NCBI GenBank assembly: GCA_002419365.1
Contig: DIGA01000047.1
Coordinates: 1-18,383, forward strand
Direction of reading: 5' to 3'
DNA: 18,383 bases
From: Mageeibacillus sp. UBA5734
GTDB lineage: Bacteria; Bacillota; Clostridia; Saccharofermentanales; UBA5734
In this document: piece after piece, positions 1 to 11,037 of the stretch
Layout of the letters: the number at the start of each line of letters is the position of its first letter
Numbering within the stretch: the stretch's first letter is position 1
Made by a program: the position numbers and the translations under genes
The notes under the pieces: generated by a model
Seen by the model: only the letters and a program-made list of their open reading frames with translations
What the model was told of the DNA's origin: nothing
Database searches by the model: none

Positions 1-384
1 GTGCCAGCCATGCTGGAGCGTTTGCAACAGACGGGGATTCCCTTGGGAATCGTGACCAGCAAGCGACTAAGTGCGTTGCAACCGACTTTGGAAGATTTCG
101 ATCTGGCCCGGTATTTTGGCCTGGTCATCACCAAGGAAGACACGAAACTGCACAAGCCCAACCCGGAACCCTTGTATGAAGCGATGAAGCGGCTCCGTTT
201 ATCTCGCCCGGACCGGATTCTCTATGTGGGTGACAGCATCCACGATCTGGAATGTGCCGTCCGTGCCGGTTGCCAGCCGGTCATGGTTGGCTGGACCCGG
301 ATGCCGAAACAGGCTTTGCGCCAGGCACATCCGGCCATCTGGATCGAACACGCCAACGAATTACTCGAGCTTCTGGAGGAATGA
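1..384 (+). CDS. HAD-superfamily phosphatase, PpaX/Gph type (5' end cut by the window)
   Basis: This is the C-terminal 127 residues of a haloacid-dehalogenase-type phosphatase. The visible HAD motifs are motif II in GIVTSK, the motif III lysine in HKPNPEP and motif IV as VGDSIHDLE. The motif I aspartates (DxDGT) and the cap domain should lie upstream, so the gene runs off the left edge. The GTG at base 1 is probably an internal valine of the usual 'PG/PAxxxLxxL' helix rather than a start. The HAKP/HKPNPEP-like motif and the VGWT-like segment after motif IV resemble pyrophosphatase PpaX (hydrolysis of pyrophosphate produced by HPr kinase/phosphorylase) and phosphoglycolate phosphatase. Which substrate it uses cannot be settled from this fragment. 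The stop codon is one base before the ATG of the next gene, so the two are very likely one operon. Confidence 0.85.
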   Translation: MPAMLERLQQTGIPLGIVTSKRLSALQPTLEDFDLARYFGLVITKEDTKLHKPNPEPLYEAMKRLRLSRPDRILYVGDSIHDLECAVRAGCQPVMVGWTRMPKQALRQAHPAIWIEHANELLELLEE

Positions 385-385
385 C

Positions 386-1000
386 ATGGCTCGCTATGCC
401 TATATGCTGCTGGACCAGACAGAAAAGGATGTCAGTCGCCAGGCCATGCAGCTGGATACCATCGGTGGTTTCGACAAGATCTTTGTCGATAGAATCAGCG
501 TCCGCAGTCCAAACCGTGAACAGCGCCAGAAAATGATCGACACACTGGCAGCTGGTGACGTCGTGTATGCCGCTGCAGCTGACCGGTTCTGCGACCAGTC
601 ACGGGATTTTTTCGAGGCGTTTTTCGAGTTTGAGCAGAAAAGCGCGGAACTGGTTCTTCTGGAAGAGAATTTCGACACCCGGAGTCCGGCAGGACGGCAA
701 AGCCTCAAGATGCTCAAGACGTTTGCCCGACTGGATTACCTGTTCCAGTCGGAGCGGAAAAAGCAGGGGATAGAGGCTGCCCGCGGCCAGGGCAGGCGCA
801 TCGGACGCCCGCCGGTTGCGATTCCGGCCCAGTTCCGGGAGATCTGCCAGCAGTGGTCCTCGGGCCAGATCAATGGCAGGGAGGCAGCTCGCAAAGCTGG
901 TTTGCGCAGCACCTCCTTTTATAAGAAAGCGGCTGAACTTGGTTTCAAGGCACCGCCCCGGACGGGTCCGCAGCCCGGTCGCAAGCGCGATGAGACCTGA
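386..1000 (+). CDS. Serine-recombinase (resolvase)-like protein lacking the catalytic serine
   Basis: This 204-residue protein has the layout of a small resolvase/invertase. Residues 1-125 form a resolvase-like N-terminal domain, followed by a linker with GRRIGRPP (137-143) and a C-terminal helix-turn-helix (about 146-186, ending in REAARKAGLRSTSFYKKA). In active enzymes the first strand reads Y-A-R-V-S-T. Here it reads YAYMLL (4-9), so the nucleophilic serine is Leu8 and the first catalytic arginine is Tyr6. The conserved D-R-L-G-R-S motif reads DRFCDQ (66-71): Asp66 and Arg67 remain but the second arginine is Asp70. The DNA-binding half looks intact. I infer a DNA-binding protein that no longer recombines DNA. 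GGAGGA at 375-380 is well placed for the ATG at 386, so the longer frame running upstream inside the HAD gene is not used. No inverted repeats or other transposon parts are visible around it. Confidence 0.8.
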   Translation: MARYAYMLLDQTEKDVSRQAMQLDTIGGFDKIFVDRISVRSPNREQRQKMIDTLAAGDVVYAAAADRFCDQSRDFFEAFFEFEQKSAELVLLEENFDTRSPAGRQSLKMLKTFARLDYLFQSERKKQGIEAARGQGRRIGRPPVAIPAQFREICQQWSSGQINGREAARKAGLRSTSFYKKAAELGFKAPPRTGPQPGRKRDET

Positions 1001-1038
1001 AAGATACCGGCCTGAATCTGATATTCTTGTGAAGTTCA

Positions 1039-1066
1039 TTGTCACCGGTTGACAGGATGATATAAT
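1039..1066 (+). promoter_or_regulatory. Promoter of the parvulin-like foldase gene (extended -10)
   Basis: TTGTCA (1039-1044) is followed by a 16-bp spacer and TATAAT (1061-1066). TG sits one base upstream of the -10 (1058-1059), making an extended -10. The expected transcript start is near 1073, giving a leader of about 55 nt. A perfect TTGACA at 1049-1054 is too close to the -10 to serve as its -35. Confidence 0.7.
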
Positions 1067-1127
1067 GGTGGTCTGTGCAACACCGGGTCATCACAATTTT
1101 TACTATGAAAAAGGATGGAACCCCTCT

Positions 1128-2654
1128 ATGAGTGAACCTAAAACCGACAGCAAATGGCATTCTGAGCAGGCCAGGGCAGAACGCAAGGCTCGCCTGAACA
1201 GCTTGAAAGACAAAAACGGTGGCAAGAAGCCAATCCGGACCAGCAATCCGGTCGTCCGGATCATCCTGGTGGTCGTCCTGGCCGTGGCGATCCTTCTGAC
1301 CAGTGGCTGGTTTGCCCTCAACAGCGGACTGCCCCAGAGGACCCTCTCGGCACTGTCCATCAATGGTGAATCGGTCAAGGTCGCCGAGCTCAACTATTAC
1401 TTCTACATGACGGCAAGCAATTACGGCATCGATATGACCGATCCGGCCACTGCAGAAGTGACCTTGTCCATGCCCAGCAGTGTGGAAGGATTTGCCACCT
1501 ACAAAGACATGCTCGTTGATTCGGCCGCCCAGATGGTGCGTGAAAACTACATGCTGGCAGCTGAAGCCCAGAAGGCTGGCCTGGCCCTCGATGACAGCGA
1601 CCAGCAGAAAATCACTGATTTCTATGAGACTTTGCAGCAGCAGGCAGATGCGTCCAAGCTGACTTTGACGAACTTCATGGCCCAGTACTTCGGCAAGGGC
1701 GCCACCACCGAAAGTCTCCGTCCCGCGTTTGAACGTTTGCTCCTGGCCCAGAAATACGCGGTCCAGAAGCAGGGATCCTTTGAATTCGATGCTGCTTCAC
1801 TCAAAGCCTATTACGATGAACACCGTGATGAATACGACAAAGTCAGTTATCGTGCGTTCACTTTTCCGGCGGTGTTAGCTGAGGATGCCAGTGATGAAGA
1901 CAAGGCAAAAGCCGCAGCCGATGCCAGGGCCAAGGCCGATGCCATGGCTACCCTGGTGACTGACGAAGCCAGCTTCAAAGCCCAAGCCATCGCCAATGCC
2001 GCAGAAGACCAGAAAGACGCTTATACCAGCAACGACGCGTCGCTTATGGCCGATACCCGCTATTACAGCATCAGCTCCCTGACCCAGTCGGAATGGCTGT
2101 TTGACGAAGCCCGGAAGCCGGGCGACATGACTGTGGTGGATGACACCAATGCAGCCAGCAGCACCGTTTTGTATTTCATCAGCCGCTCGATCGATGACCA
2201 GCCGCGTGTCGATGTCCGCCACATCCTGATCATGGCAGATGAAACGACTGCCACCGAAGAGGAAATCGCCGCCGCTCAAGCGAAAGCGGACGATATCCTG
2301 GCCCAGTACCGGGCTGGGGCACAGACCGAGGACGCCTTTGCCGAACTGGCCAAGTCCAACTCCGAGGATGGCAATGCTGCCGACGGCGGCATCTACACCG
2401 ATATTTATCCGGGCCAAATGGTCGATACGTTCAATGCCTGGATCTTTGATCCTGCCCGCAAGCCGGGTGATACGGATGTGGTCCAGACCAATTACGGTTT
2501 CCATGTCATGTATTTTGTCCGTCCTGCAGGTGTCGAATGGGAGATCAATGTCCGTTCTGTCCTCGCAGACGAGGCATACCAGACCTATCTGACCGAACTC
2601 AAGACAGCCTATCCCTTCGAACTGAACGATCTCGGCCTGCGTTTCGTACCCTGA
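1128..2654 (+). CDS. Membrane-anchored peptidyl-prolyl cis-trans isomerase (SurA/PrsA-like, two parvulin-type repeats)
   Basis: The predicted extracytoplasmic foldase has 508 residues. It has a basic cytoplasmic tail (1-41), one transmembrane segment (about 42-64) and a SurA-N-like helical region (about 75-235). Two parvulin-like repeats follow, at about 239-354 and 360-476. The second starts VRHILI, contains SNSEDGNAADGGIY and ends YGFHVMYF, which matches the rotamase (PpiC) fold. The first keeps the 'FD-ARKPGD-VV' segment and its closing strand but has lost the RHIL histidine (it reads SYRAFTF). No lipobox cysteine is seen, so it is TM-anchored rather than a PrsA lipoprotein. I chose the ATG at 1128 because AAAAGGATGG precedes it at the right distance. 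An in-frame start at 1065 would fall in the promoter. It has its own promoter and terminator. The family helps secreted proteins fold. Confidence 0.85.
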   Translation: MSEPKTDSKWHSEQARAERKARLNSLKDKNGGKKPIRTSNPVVRIILVVVLAVAILLTSGWFALNSGLPQRTLSALSINGESVKVAELNYYFYMTASNYGIDMTDPATAEVTLSMPSSVEGFATYKDMLVDSAAQMVRENYMLAAEAQKAGLALDDSDQQKITDFYETLQQQADASKLTLTNFMAQYFGKGATTESLRPAFERLLLAQKYAVQKQGSFEFDAASLKAYYDEHRDEYDKVSYRAFTFPAVLAEDASDEDKAKAAADARAKADAMATLVTDEASFKAQAIANAAEDQKDAYTSNDASLMADTRYYSISSLTQSEWLFDEARKPGDMTVVDDTNAASSTVLYFISRSIDDQPRVDVRHILIMADETTATEEEIAAAQAKADDILAQYRAGAQTEDAFAELAKSNSEDGNAADGGIYTDIYPGQMVDTFNAWIFDPARKPGDTDVVQTNYGFHVMYFVRPAGVEWEINVRSVLADEAYQTYLTELKTAYPFELNDLGLRFVP

Positions 2655-2700
2655 GTGTTTCCTGTCCGGCTGTTTGAATCAAACATGAATCATTTTCAAG

Positions 2701-2745
2701 GCCCCCTTTTTCCACCAGATTGGGAAAAGGGGGCTTCTTTGTTCT
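2701..2745 (+). terminator. Rho-independent terminator after the foldase gene
   Basis: A 13-bp stem (2701-2713 with 2722-2734, one G-U pair) has an 8-nt loop (2714-2721) and a T-rich tail TTCTTTGTTCT at 2735-2745. It begins 46 nt after the stop codon. The C/T-rich left arm and A/G-rich right arm make it a strong intrinsic terminator that separates this unit from rpoBC. Confidence 0.92.
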
Positions 2746-2792
2746 GTCTGGCCGTTCCAAACGCCTCAGGCAAAGGGCCTGTTCCAGACAGA
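2743..2792 (+). other. Nested inverted repeat between the terminator and the rpoB promoter
   Basis: A perfect 9-bp inverted repeat, TCTGTCTGG (2743-2751) and CCAGACAGA (2784-2792), encloses a second hairpin, CAGGC (2767-2771) with GCCTG (2777-2781) and loop AAAGG. A short direct repeat, GGCC(T)GTTCCA, occurs at 2750-2759 and 2776-2786. It overlaps the terminator tail and ends 73 bp upstream of the rpoB -35. Its function is unknown: it could be a protein-binding site upstream of the rpoB promoter or a structure in read-through RNA. Confidence 0.45.
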
Positions 2793-2865
2793 TCTTTCAT
2801 GGTGTCCGGTGTTTTCTGACCAGGCAGGTGCTGGAAAATCGACATGAAAAAAGTGCCAATTTTCG

Positions 2866-2894
2866 TTGACACTCCAATAACTCGGTGATAATAT
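2866..2894 (+). promoter_or_regulatory. Promoter of the rpoBC operon
   Basis: A consensus TTGACA (2866-2871), a 17-bp spacer and TAATAT (2889-2894) with an upstream TG (2886-2887, extended -10) form a near-ideal housekeeping promoter. An A/T-rich run overlapping the -10 (2889-2901) and the A-rich stretch upstream (2845-2852) fit strong expression. The expected start is near 2901. Confidence 0.85.
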
Positions 2895-2900
2895 ACTATA

Positions 2901-3084
2901 ACGCGCCTAGAAGGTGGGGAAGTTTTCGCTGCTTTCAGACGGGCGTTAAACCGATCTGGTTTATGTCAATTATAGCATCCGCCGGGGAGTCGTCAATCTT
3001 TTTCGAGTGAATCCCTATCGGGAGGGTCCCGACAATCCGGCCAGCAGGCCCGCAAGGCCTAGAACGTGCGTGAGGTGATCATTG
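2901..3084 (+). other. rpoB leader region (5' UTR, about 180 nt)
   Basis: From the predicted start near 2901 to the rpoB start codon there is no convincing open frame. Short hairpins are visible: GCGCCT (2903-2908) with GGGCGT (2941-2946) using two G-U pairs; TAAACC (2947-2952) with GGTTTA (2958-2963), loop GATCT; TCGGGA (3018-3023) with TCCCGA (3027-3032), loop GGG; and AGGCC (3046-3050) with GGCCT (3056-3060). The last competes with GGCC (3039-3042) pairing with GGCC (3047-3050). No poly-T tail follows any stem, so there is no obvious intrinsic attenuator. I do not recognise a known leader motif. The ribosome binding site GAGGTGAT is at 3072-3079. The rest of the intergenic gap (2655-2900) holds the terminator, the nested inverted repeat and the promoter. 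Confidence 0.5.
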
Positions 3085-6000
3085 ATGGTGCGTCCCGTCC
3101 AGCTGGGAAGAGCCGAGAGAATGTCCTACTCGAGGATCGATGAGGTCATCGACATCCCGAATCTCATCGAGATTCAGAAAAACAGCTACCAGTGGTTCCT
3201 GGATGAAGGCTTGATGGAGGTCCTGCGCGACGTATCGCCGATCACGGACTATTCCGGTGACATCGAGCTTTCTTTTATTGACAAGGAGTTTGACACCCAG
3301 AGCCCCACGTATTCCATCGAGGAATGCAAGGAGCGCGATGCCAACTACGCCGCTCCAATGCGTGTGAAGGTCCGCCTCCACAACAAGCGCGACGACATCC
3401 TCAAAGACCAGTACATCTATATCGGCGAATTCCCGATCATGACGGACAACGGCACGTTCATCATCAATGGTGCCGAACGCGTCATCATCAGCCAGCTTGT
3501 CCGCTCCCCGGGCGCTTATTTCAGCAAAGCCACCGATAAGACCGACAAGGAACTGATTTCCTCCCAGATCATCCCCAACCGCGGAGCCTGGCTGGAATAT
3601 GAGACCGATGCCAACGACTTGCTCTGGGTCCGTGTCGACCGCACCAGGAAGTTCCACCTGACGGTTTTCCTGCGGTCACTGGGCTTCGGGACCAATGAAC
3701 AGATCATCGAGACCTTTGGCGAGGAAAACAGCCTGACCCAGACCATGCTCAAGGACGGCTGCCGCACCCGTGAGGAAGGCTTGCAGGAACTCTACCGCAA
3801 GCTTCGCCCCGGCGAACCTGTTTCTGTTGAAGGCGCCGAGACCTTGCTGCACAATATGTTCTTCGATCCGAAGCGCTACGACCTGGCCCGCGTCGGCATC
3901 TATAAGCTCAACAAAAAACTCAGCCTGGCCCGCCGCCTGGTCGGCCATAAGTCGGCTGAGAATGTCGTCGATGAAAATGGCGAATTGCTTGTTGCCGAAG
4001 GTGAGATCATTACTTTGGCCATGTCGGAAGCCATCCAGACCGCCGGCATCAATTCGGTCACGATTTTCCCGATGAATGTCGTCGGCGACACCATCATCCA
4101 GAATGAAAACAAGCTGCGTGTCATCGGCAACAATCGCGTCGATGCATTCGAATACCTGCGTGCCCGGCTGGGCGAAGACTTGGTTGCCGATCTTGACGTG
4201 TCAACCCTTGGCATCACGGAAAAAGTCCGCACCGGCGTCCTGCAGCGGATCATCCATGAAGTCCAGGCCAGTGGCAATCCCGGCCAGACTTTGCGCCAGC
4301 TCCTGGCCACCAAGGTTTCTGAGCTGATGCCCAAGCATCTGACCGTCGAGGACATCGTGGCCTCGGTCAGCTACCTGATTGGGCTCGAATACGGCGTCGG
4401 CAACAAGGACGACATCGACCACCTCGGCAACCGCCGTGTCCGTTCGGTTGGCGAGCTGCTGCAGAACCAGATCCGTGTCGGTTTCTCCCGCATGGAGCGT
4501 GTCGTGCGTGAACGCATGGGCACCTTGACTGACATGGCCGCTGCCACCCCGCAGATGATCGTCAACACCCGTCCCGTCAGTGCTGCGATCAAGGAGTTCT
4601 TTGGCTCCTCCCAGCTGTCACAGTTCATGGACCAGCCCAACCCTCTCGCCGAGCTGACCCATAAGCGTCGTCTTTCAGCGCTCGGCCCCGGCGGTCTGTC
4701 CCGTGAGCGTGCCAACTTCGAAGTCCGCGACGTCCACACCTCCCATTATGGCCGCATGTGCCCGATCGAGACCCCTGAAGGTCCGAACATCGGCCTGATC
4801 AACTCACTGGCCACCTATGCCCGCGTCAACCGCTACGGCTTCATCGAGACCCCGTACCGTGTCTACGACAAGGAAAACGGCATCGTCACCCGCGAAGTCA
4901 AGTACATGACCGCGGATGAGGAAGACTTCTACAACATTGCCCAGGCCAATGAACCACTCGACGAACAGGGCCGTTTCATCGACAAGCAGATTGTCTGCCG
5001 CTACCTCGACCAGTTCCTCGAAGTCGAACCCGCCAAGGTCGACCTGATGGACGTTTCGCCGAAACAGCTCGTTTCGGTTGCAACTGCCCTGATTCCCTTC
5101 CTCGGCAACGACGACGCCAACCGCGCCCTGATGGGTTCCAACATGCAGCGCCAGGCTGTTCCGCTGATCAAGACCGAAGCCCCGATCATCGGCACCGGCA
5201 TGGAGCATTATGCGGCCAAGGACTCAGGTGTCTGCGCCATCGCCAAGAACGACGGCGTGGTCGAGTTTGTCTCGGCCAGCAAAATCATCATCAAGACCGG
5301 CTCGATGAGCCGCGACACCTACAACCTGGTCAAATACCAGCGCTCCAACCAGGGTACCTGCATCAACCAGCGCCCGCTGGTCAAGCGGGGCGAAACCGTC
5401 AAGGCCGGCGACATCATCGCAGATGGCCCCTCGACCGACAATGGCGAAATCGCCCTCGGCCGCAATGTCCTGATCGGCTTCATGACCTGGGAAGGCTACA
5501 ACTACGAAGACGCCGTCCTGATCAGCGAACGCCTCGTCCGTGAAGATGTCTATACTTCGATCCATATCGAGGAGTACGAGTGCGAAGCCCGCGACACCAA
5601 GCTCGGCCCGGAGGAAATCACCCGTGAAATCCCCAACGTCGGTGACGAGGCCTTAAAAGACCTCGACGAGTATGGCATCATCCGCATCGGTGCGGAAGTC
5701 CGCTCTGGCGACATCATTGTCGGCAAGGTCACCCCGAAAGGCGAAACTGAGCTGACCGCTGAAGAGCGCCTCTACCGCGCCATCTTTGGCGAGAAGATCC
5801 GTGAAGTCCGCGACACCTCGGTCCGCGTCCCGCACGGCGAGTCCGGTATTGTCGTCGATGTCAAGGTCTTCACCCGTGAAAACGACGACGATCTCAAGCA
5901 TGGTGTCAATCGCCTGGTCCGGGTCTACATCGCCCAGAAGCGTAAAATATCGGTTGGCGACAAAATGGCCGGACGCCATGGTAACAAGGGTGTTATTTCC

Positions 6001-6885
6001 CGCATCCTGCCGGAAGAGGACATGCCCTTCCTGCCGGACGGCACCCCGCTCGACATCGTTTTGAATCCGCTGGGTGTTCCTTCCCGTATGAACATCGGCC
6101 AGCTGCTCGAGGTGCATCTCGGACGTGCCGCCCGTACATTGGGCTGGAAAGTGGCCACCCCGGTCTTCGATGGTGCCACCGAGCAGGACGTCGTCGACGC
6201 CTTCCGCCAGGCTGGCATCGATGAGGATGGCAAAACCATCCTGTACGATGGCCGCACCGGCCAGCCTTTCGAGAACCGCATCACCGTTGGCGTCATGTAT
6301 TACCTCAAGCTGCTCCACCTCGTCGACGACAAGATCCATGCCCGTTCGATCGGCCCGTATTCCCTGGTGACCCAGCAGCCTCTTGGCGGCAAGGCCCAGT
6401 TTGGAGGCCAGCGCTTCGGTGAAATGGAAGTCTGGGCGCTCGAAGCCTATGGCGCCAGCTACACCCTGCAGGAGATCCTGACCGTTAAATCGGACGACAT
6501 CACCGGTCGTACCAAAACCTACGAAGCGATCGTCAAGGGCGAAAGCGTACCGGAAGCCGGTGTCCCGGAATCCTTCAAGGTCCTGGTCAAGGAATTGCAG
6601 AGCCTGGCTCTTGACGTCCGCATTTTCTCCGACACGAACGAACTCCTCGACATCAAGGAATCCGTCGACGAAGATGGCGATGTCCCGGAAATCGACCGCA
6701 GCAAACTCGATGAACTGATCGGTAACACCGACCTGGGCGAGGACTTCGCCTCGGCCGGCTTCACGGAAGGGGTCCTCGACGAAGAAGGCGGAATCACAGC
6801 TGACCTCGATATCACGGATGCTTTTGCCGAGTTTGAAGATTTCACGGCCGAACCGGACGTGGAAGCTACGGATGACATCGAATAA
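3085..6885 (+). CDS. rpoB: DNA-directed RNA polymerase beta subunit
   Basis: The protein has 1266 residues from the ATG at 3085. An in-frame TTG directly before it at 3082 is only about 4 nt from the GAGGTGAT site, so ATG is preferred. With beta' it forms the catalytic core of RNA polymerase. The rifampicin pocket around FGSSQLSQFMDQ keeps Asp516, His526 and Ser531 (own numbering, which happens to match E. coli), so it should be rifampicin-sensitive at these positions. GRHGNKG (963-969), part of the active-centre region, and the C-terminal EMEVWALEAYGA segment that packs on beta' are present. The large proteobacterial insertions are absent, as expected for Bacillota. After about residue 1190 the chain ends in a strongly acidic tail of roughly 75 residues. 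rpoC follows after 23 nt. Unusually, no ribosomal protein genes precede it. Confidence 0.99.
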   Translation: MVRPVQLGRAERMSYSRIDEVIDIPNLIEIQKNSYQWFLDEGLMEVLRDVSPITDYSGDIELSFIDKEFDTQSPTYSIEECKERDANYAAPMRVKVRLHNKRDDILKDQYIYIGEFPIMTDNGTFIINGAERVIISQLVRSPGAYFSKATDKTDKELISSQIIPNRGAWLEYETDANDLLWVRVDRTRKFHLTVFLRSLGFGTNEQIIETFGEENSLTQTMLKDGCRTREEGLQELYRKLRPGEPVSVEGAETLLHNMFFDPKRYDLARVGIYKLNKKLSLARRLVGHKSAENVVDENGELLVAEGEIITLAMSEAIQTAGINSVTIFPMNVVGDTIIQNENKLRVIGNNRVDAFEYLRARLGEDLVADLDVSTLGITEKVRTGVLQRIIHEVQASGNPGQTLRQLLATKVSELMPKHLTVEDIVASVSYLIGLEYGVGNKDDIDHLGNRRVRSVGELLQNQIRVGFSRMERVVRERMGTLTDMAAATPQMIVNTRPVSAAIKEFFGSSQLSQFMDQPNPLAELTHKRRLSALGPGGLSRERANFEVRDVHTSHYGRMCPIETPEGPNIGLINSLATYARVNRYGFIETPYRVYDKENGIVTREVKYMTADEEDFYNIAQANEPLDEQGRFIDKQIVCRYLDQFLEVEPAKVDLMDVSPKQLVSVATALIPFLGNDDANRALMGSNMQRQAVPLIKTEAPIIGTGMEHYAAKDSGVCAIAKNDGVVEFVSASKIIIKTGSMSRDTYNLVKYQRSNQGTCINQRPLVKRGETVKAGDIIADGPSTDNGEIALGRNVLIGFMTWEGYNYEDAVLISERLVREDVYTSIHIEEYECEARDTKLGPEEITREIPNVGDEALKDLDEYGIIRIGAEVRSGDIIVGKVTPKGETELTAEERLYRAIFGEKIREVRDTSVRVPHGESGIVVDVKVFTRENDDDLKHGVNRLVRVYIAQKRKISVGDKMAGRHGNKGVISRILPEEDMPFLPDGTPLDIVLNPLGVPSRMNIGQLLEVHLGRAARTLGWKVATPVFDGATEQDVVDAFRQAGIDEDGKTILYDGRTGQPFENRITVGVMYYLKLLHLVDDKIHARSIGPYSLVTQQPLGGKAQFGGQRFGEMEVWALEAYGASYTLQEILTVKSDDITGRTKTYEAIVKGESVPEAGVPESFKVLVKELQSLALDVRIFSDTNELLDIKESVDEDGDVPEIDRSKLDELIGNTDLGEDFASAGFTEGVLDEEGGITADLDITDAFAEFEDFTAEPDVEATDDIE

Positions 6886-6908
6886 GCGGCTAAAGGAGAC
6901 CCAACGCA

Positions 6909-10463
<3,555 letters not shown>

Positions 10464-10529
10464 CCTGCCTGAGTCAGATCAAGACACACCAGGACTGACA
10501 GCAGCCAGCTCAAGGTAGAACAACCAAAA

Positions 10530-10569
10530 AAGAGACCGCCCCGATCCATCCGGACCGAGGCGGTCTTTT
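10530..10569. terminator. Bidirectional intrinsic terminator between rpoC and the minus-strand XRE gene
   Basis: AGACCGCC (10533-10540) pairs perfectly with GGCGGTCT (10559-10566). The pairing extends outward through a G-U and two A-T pairs. On the plus strand TTTT follows (10566-10569). On the minus strand the A-run at 10526-10531 becomes a T-run. It sits between convergent genes and should end both transcripts. The 18-nt loop is longer than typical. Confidence 0.85.
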
Positions 10570-10619
10570 CATGCCTGCATTCCTGGCCAGGGCCCAGGCG
10601 GGGTCAGCTTTTGCAACAA

Positions 10620-10991
10620 TCAGCTGCCAGGCGAATAACCAGGCCCGCGGTCCGTTTCAGCGACCAAAGGGGGCTGTTCCATCCGGGGCGTATAGGGCTG
10701 GAGATCATCTTCCTGGACCAGGCGCAGTTGACGGAGAATGCCATATTTGACGCCCGATTCCACCGGCAATTCAAAATCGGAATTACCGGTCAGGTAATCA
10801 ACAGAAACCCCCAGGCGCGAAGCGAGGAAGACGAGGGTGGCAGGATTAGGCTCACGGATGCCGTTTTCATAACTGGCATAGGTGCTGCGTGGCATCCCGA
10901 GCAATTCTGCGACATCGCCCTGATGCAGCTTGCGCCGCCGTCGTAATTGGGCAAGACGGATTGCAAAGAAACTTCTGGCAATTTCTGTCAT
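10620..10991 (-). CDS. XRE-family helix-turn-helix transcriptional regulator
   Basis: This 123-residue protein has a Cro/C1-type helix-turn-helix at about residues 13-67. The recognition region reads HQGDVAELLGMPRSTYASYENG, split here as the turn around LGMPRS and the SYENG that follows, and the domain closes with RLGVSVDYLTGN. These are hallmark XRE features. The C-terminal part (about 70-123) has no recognisable effector domain and ends in a proline/glycine-rich tail. On the minus strand AAAGGAG lies 7 nt before the ATG. It is transcribed after the solute-binding protein gene with a 46-nt gap that holds a small hairpin (TGCCAG/CTGGCA, 11017-11036), so the two probably share a transcript. 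The targets are unknown. Autoregulation is common in the family but no operator is evident here. Confidence 0.85.
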   Translation of the reverse strand: MTEIARSFFAIRLAQLRRRRKLHQGDVAELLGMPRSTYASYENGIREPNPATLVFLASRLGVSVDYLTGNSDFELPVESGVKYGILRQLRLVQEDDLQPYTPRMEQPPLVAETDRGPGYSPGS

Positions 10992-11016
10992 GGAGTGTCT
11001 CCTTTCGTCCAGGGTG

Positions 11017-11036
11017 TGCCAGTCTGGCCCCTGGCA
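11017..11036 (-). other. Small hairpin between the solute-binding and XRE genes
   Basis: TGCCAG (11017-11022) and CTGGCA (11031-11036) form a 6-bp perfect stem with an 8-nt loop. There is no T-run on the minus strand after it, so it is unlikely to terminate fully. It may affect mRNA processing or stability of the two-gene transcript. Confidence 0.35.
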
Positions 11037-11037
11037 G

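Noticed and set aside
1..3. GTG at the first base as the true start of the phosphatase.
   Set aside because: HAD motif I and the cap domain would be missing, so the gene must begin upstream of the window.
224..385. An extended N-terminus for the recombinase-like gene.
   Set aside because: It would overlap the phosphatase coding sequence in another frame. The ATG at 386 has GGAGGA in place and starts exactly at the resolvase domain.
386..1000. A transposon or integrated element around the resolvase-like gene.
   Set aside because: No terminal inverted repeats, target duplications, transposase or cargo genes were seen, and the gene is tightly coupled to a housekeeping phosphatase.
1049..1054. 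A perfect TTGACA box.
   Set aside because: Only 6 bp from TATAAT and with no -10 at 16-18 bp downstream. It is treated as chance.
1065..1127. An upstream in-frame ATG for the foldase gene.
   Set aside because: It overlaps the -10 box and lies before the expected transcript start. The ATG at 1128 has a proper ribosome binding site and gives a normal N-terminus.
2655..3084. An L10 (rplJL-type) leader or riboswitch before rpoB.
   Set aside because: rplJ is not present and no known riboswitch core could be recognised. Only short hairpins are visible.
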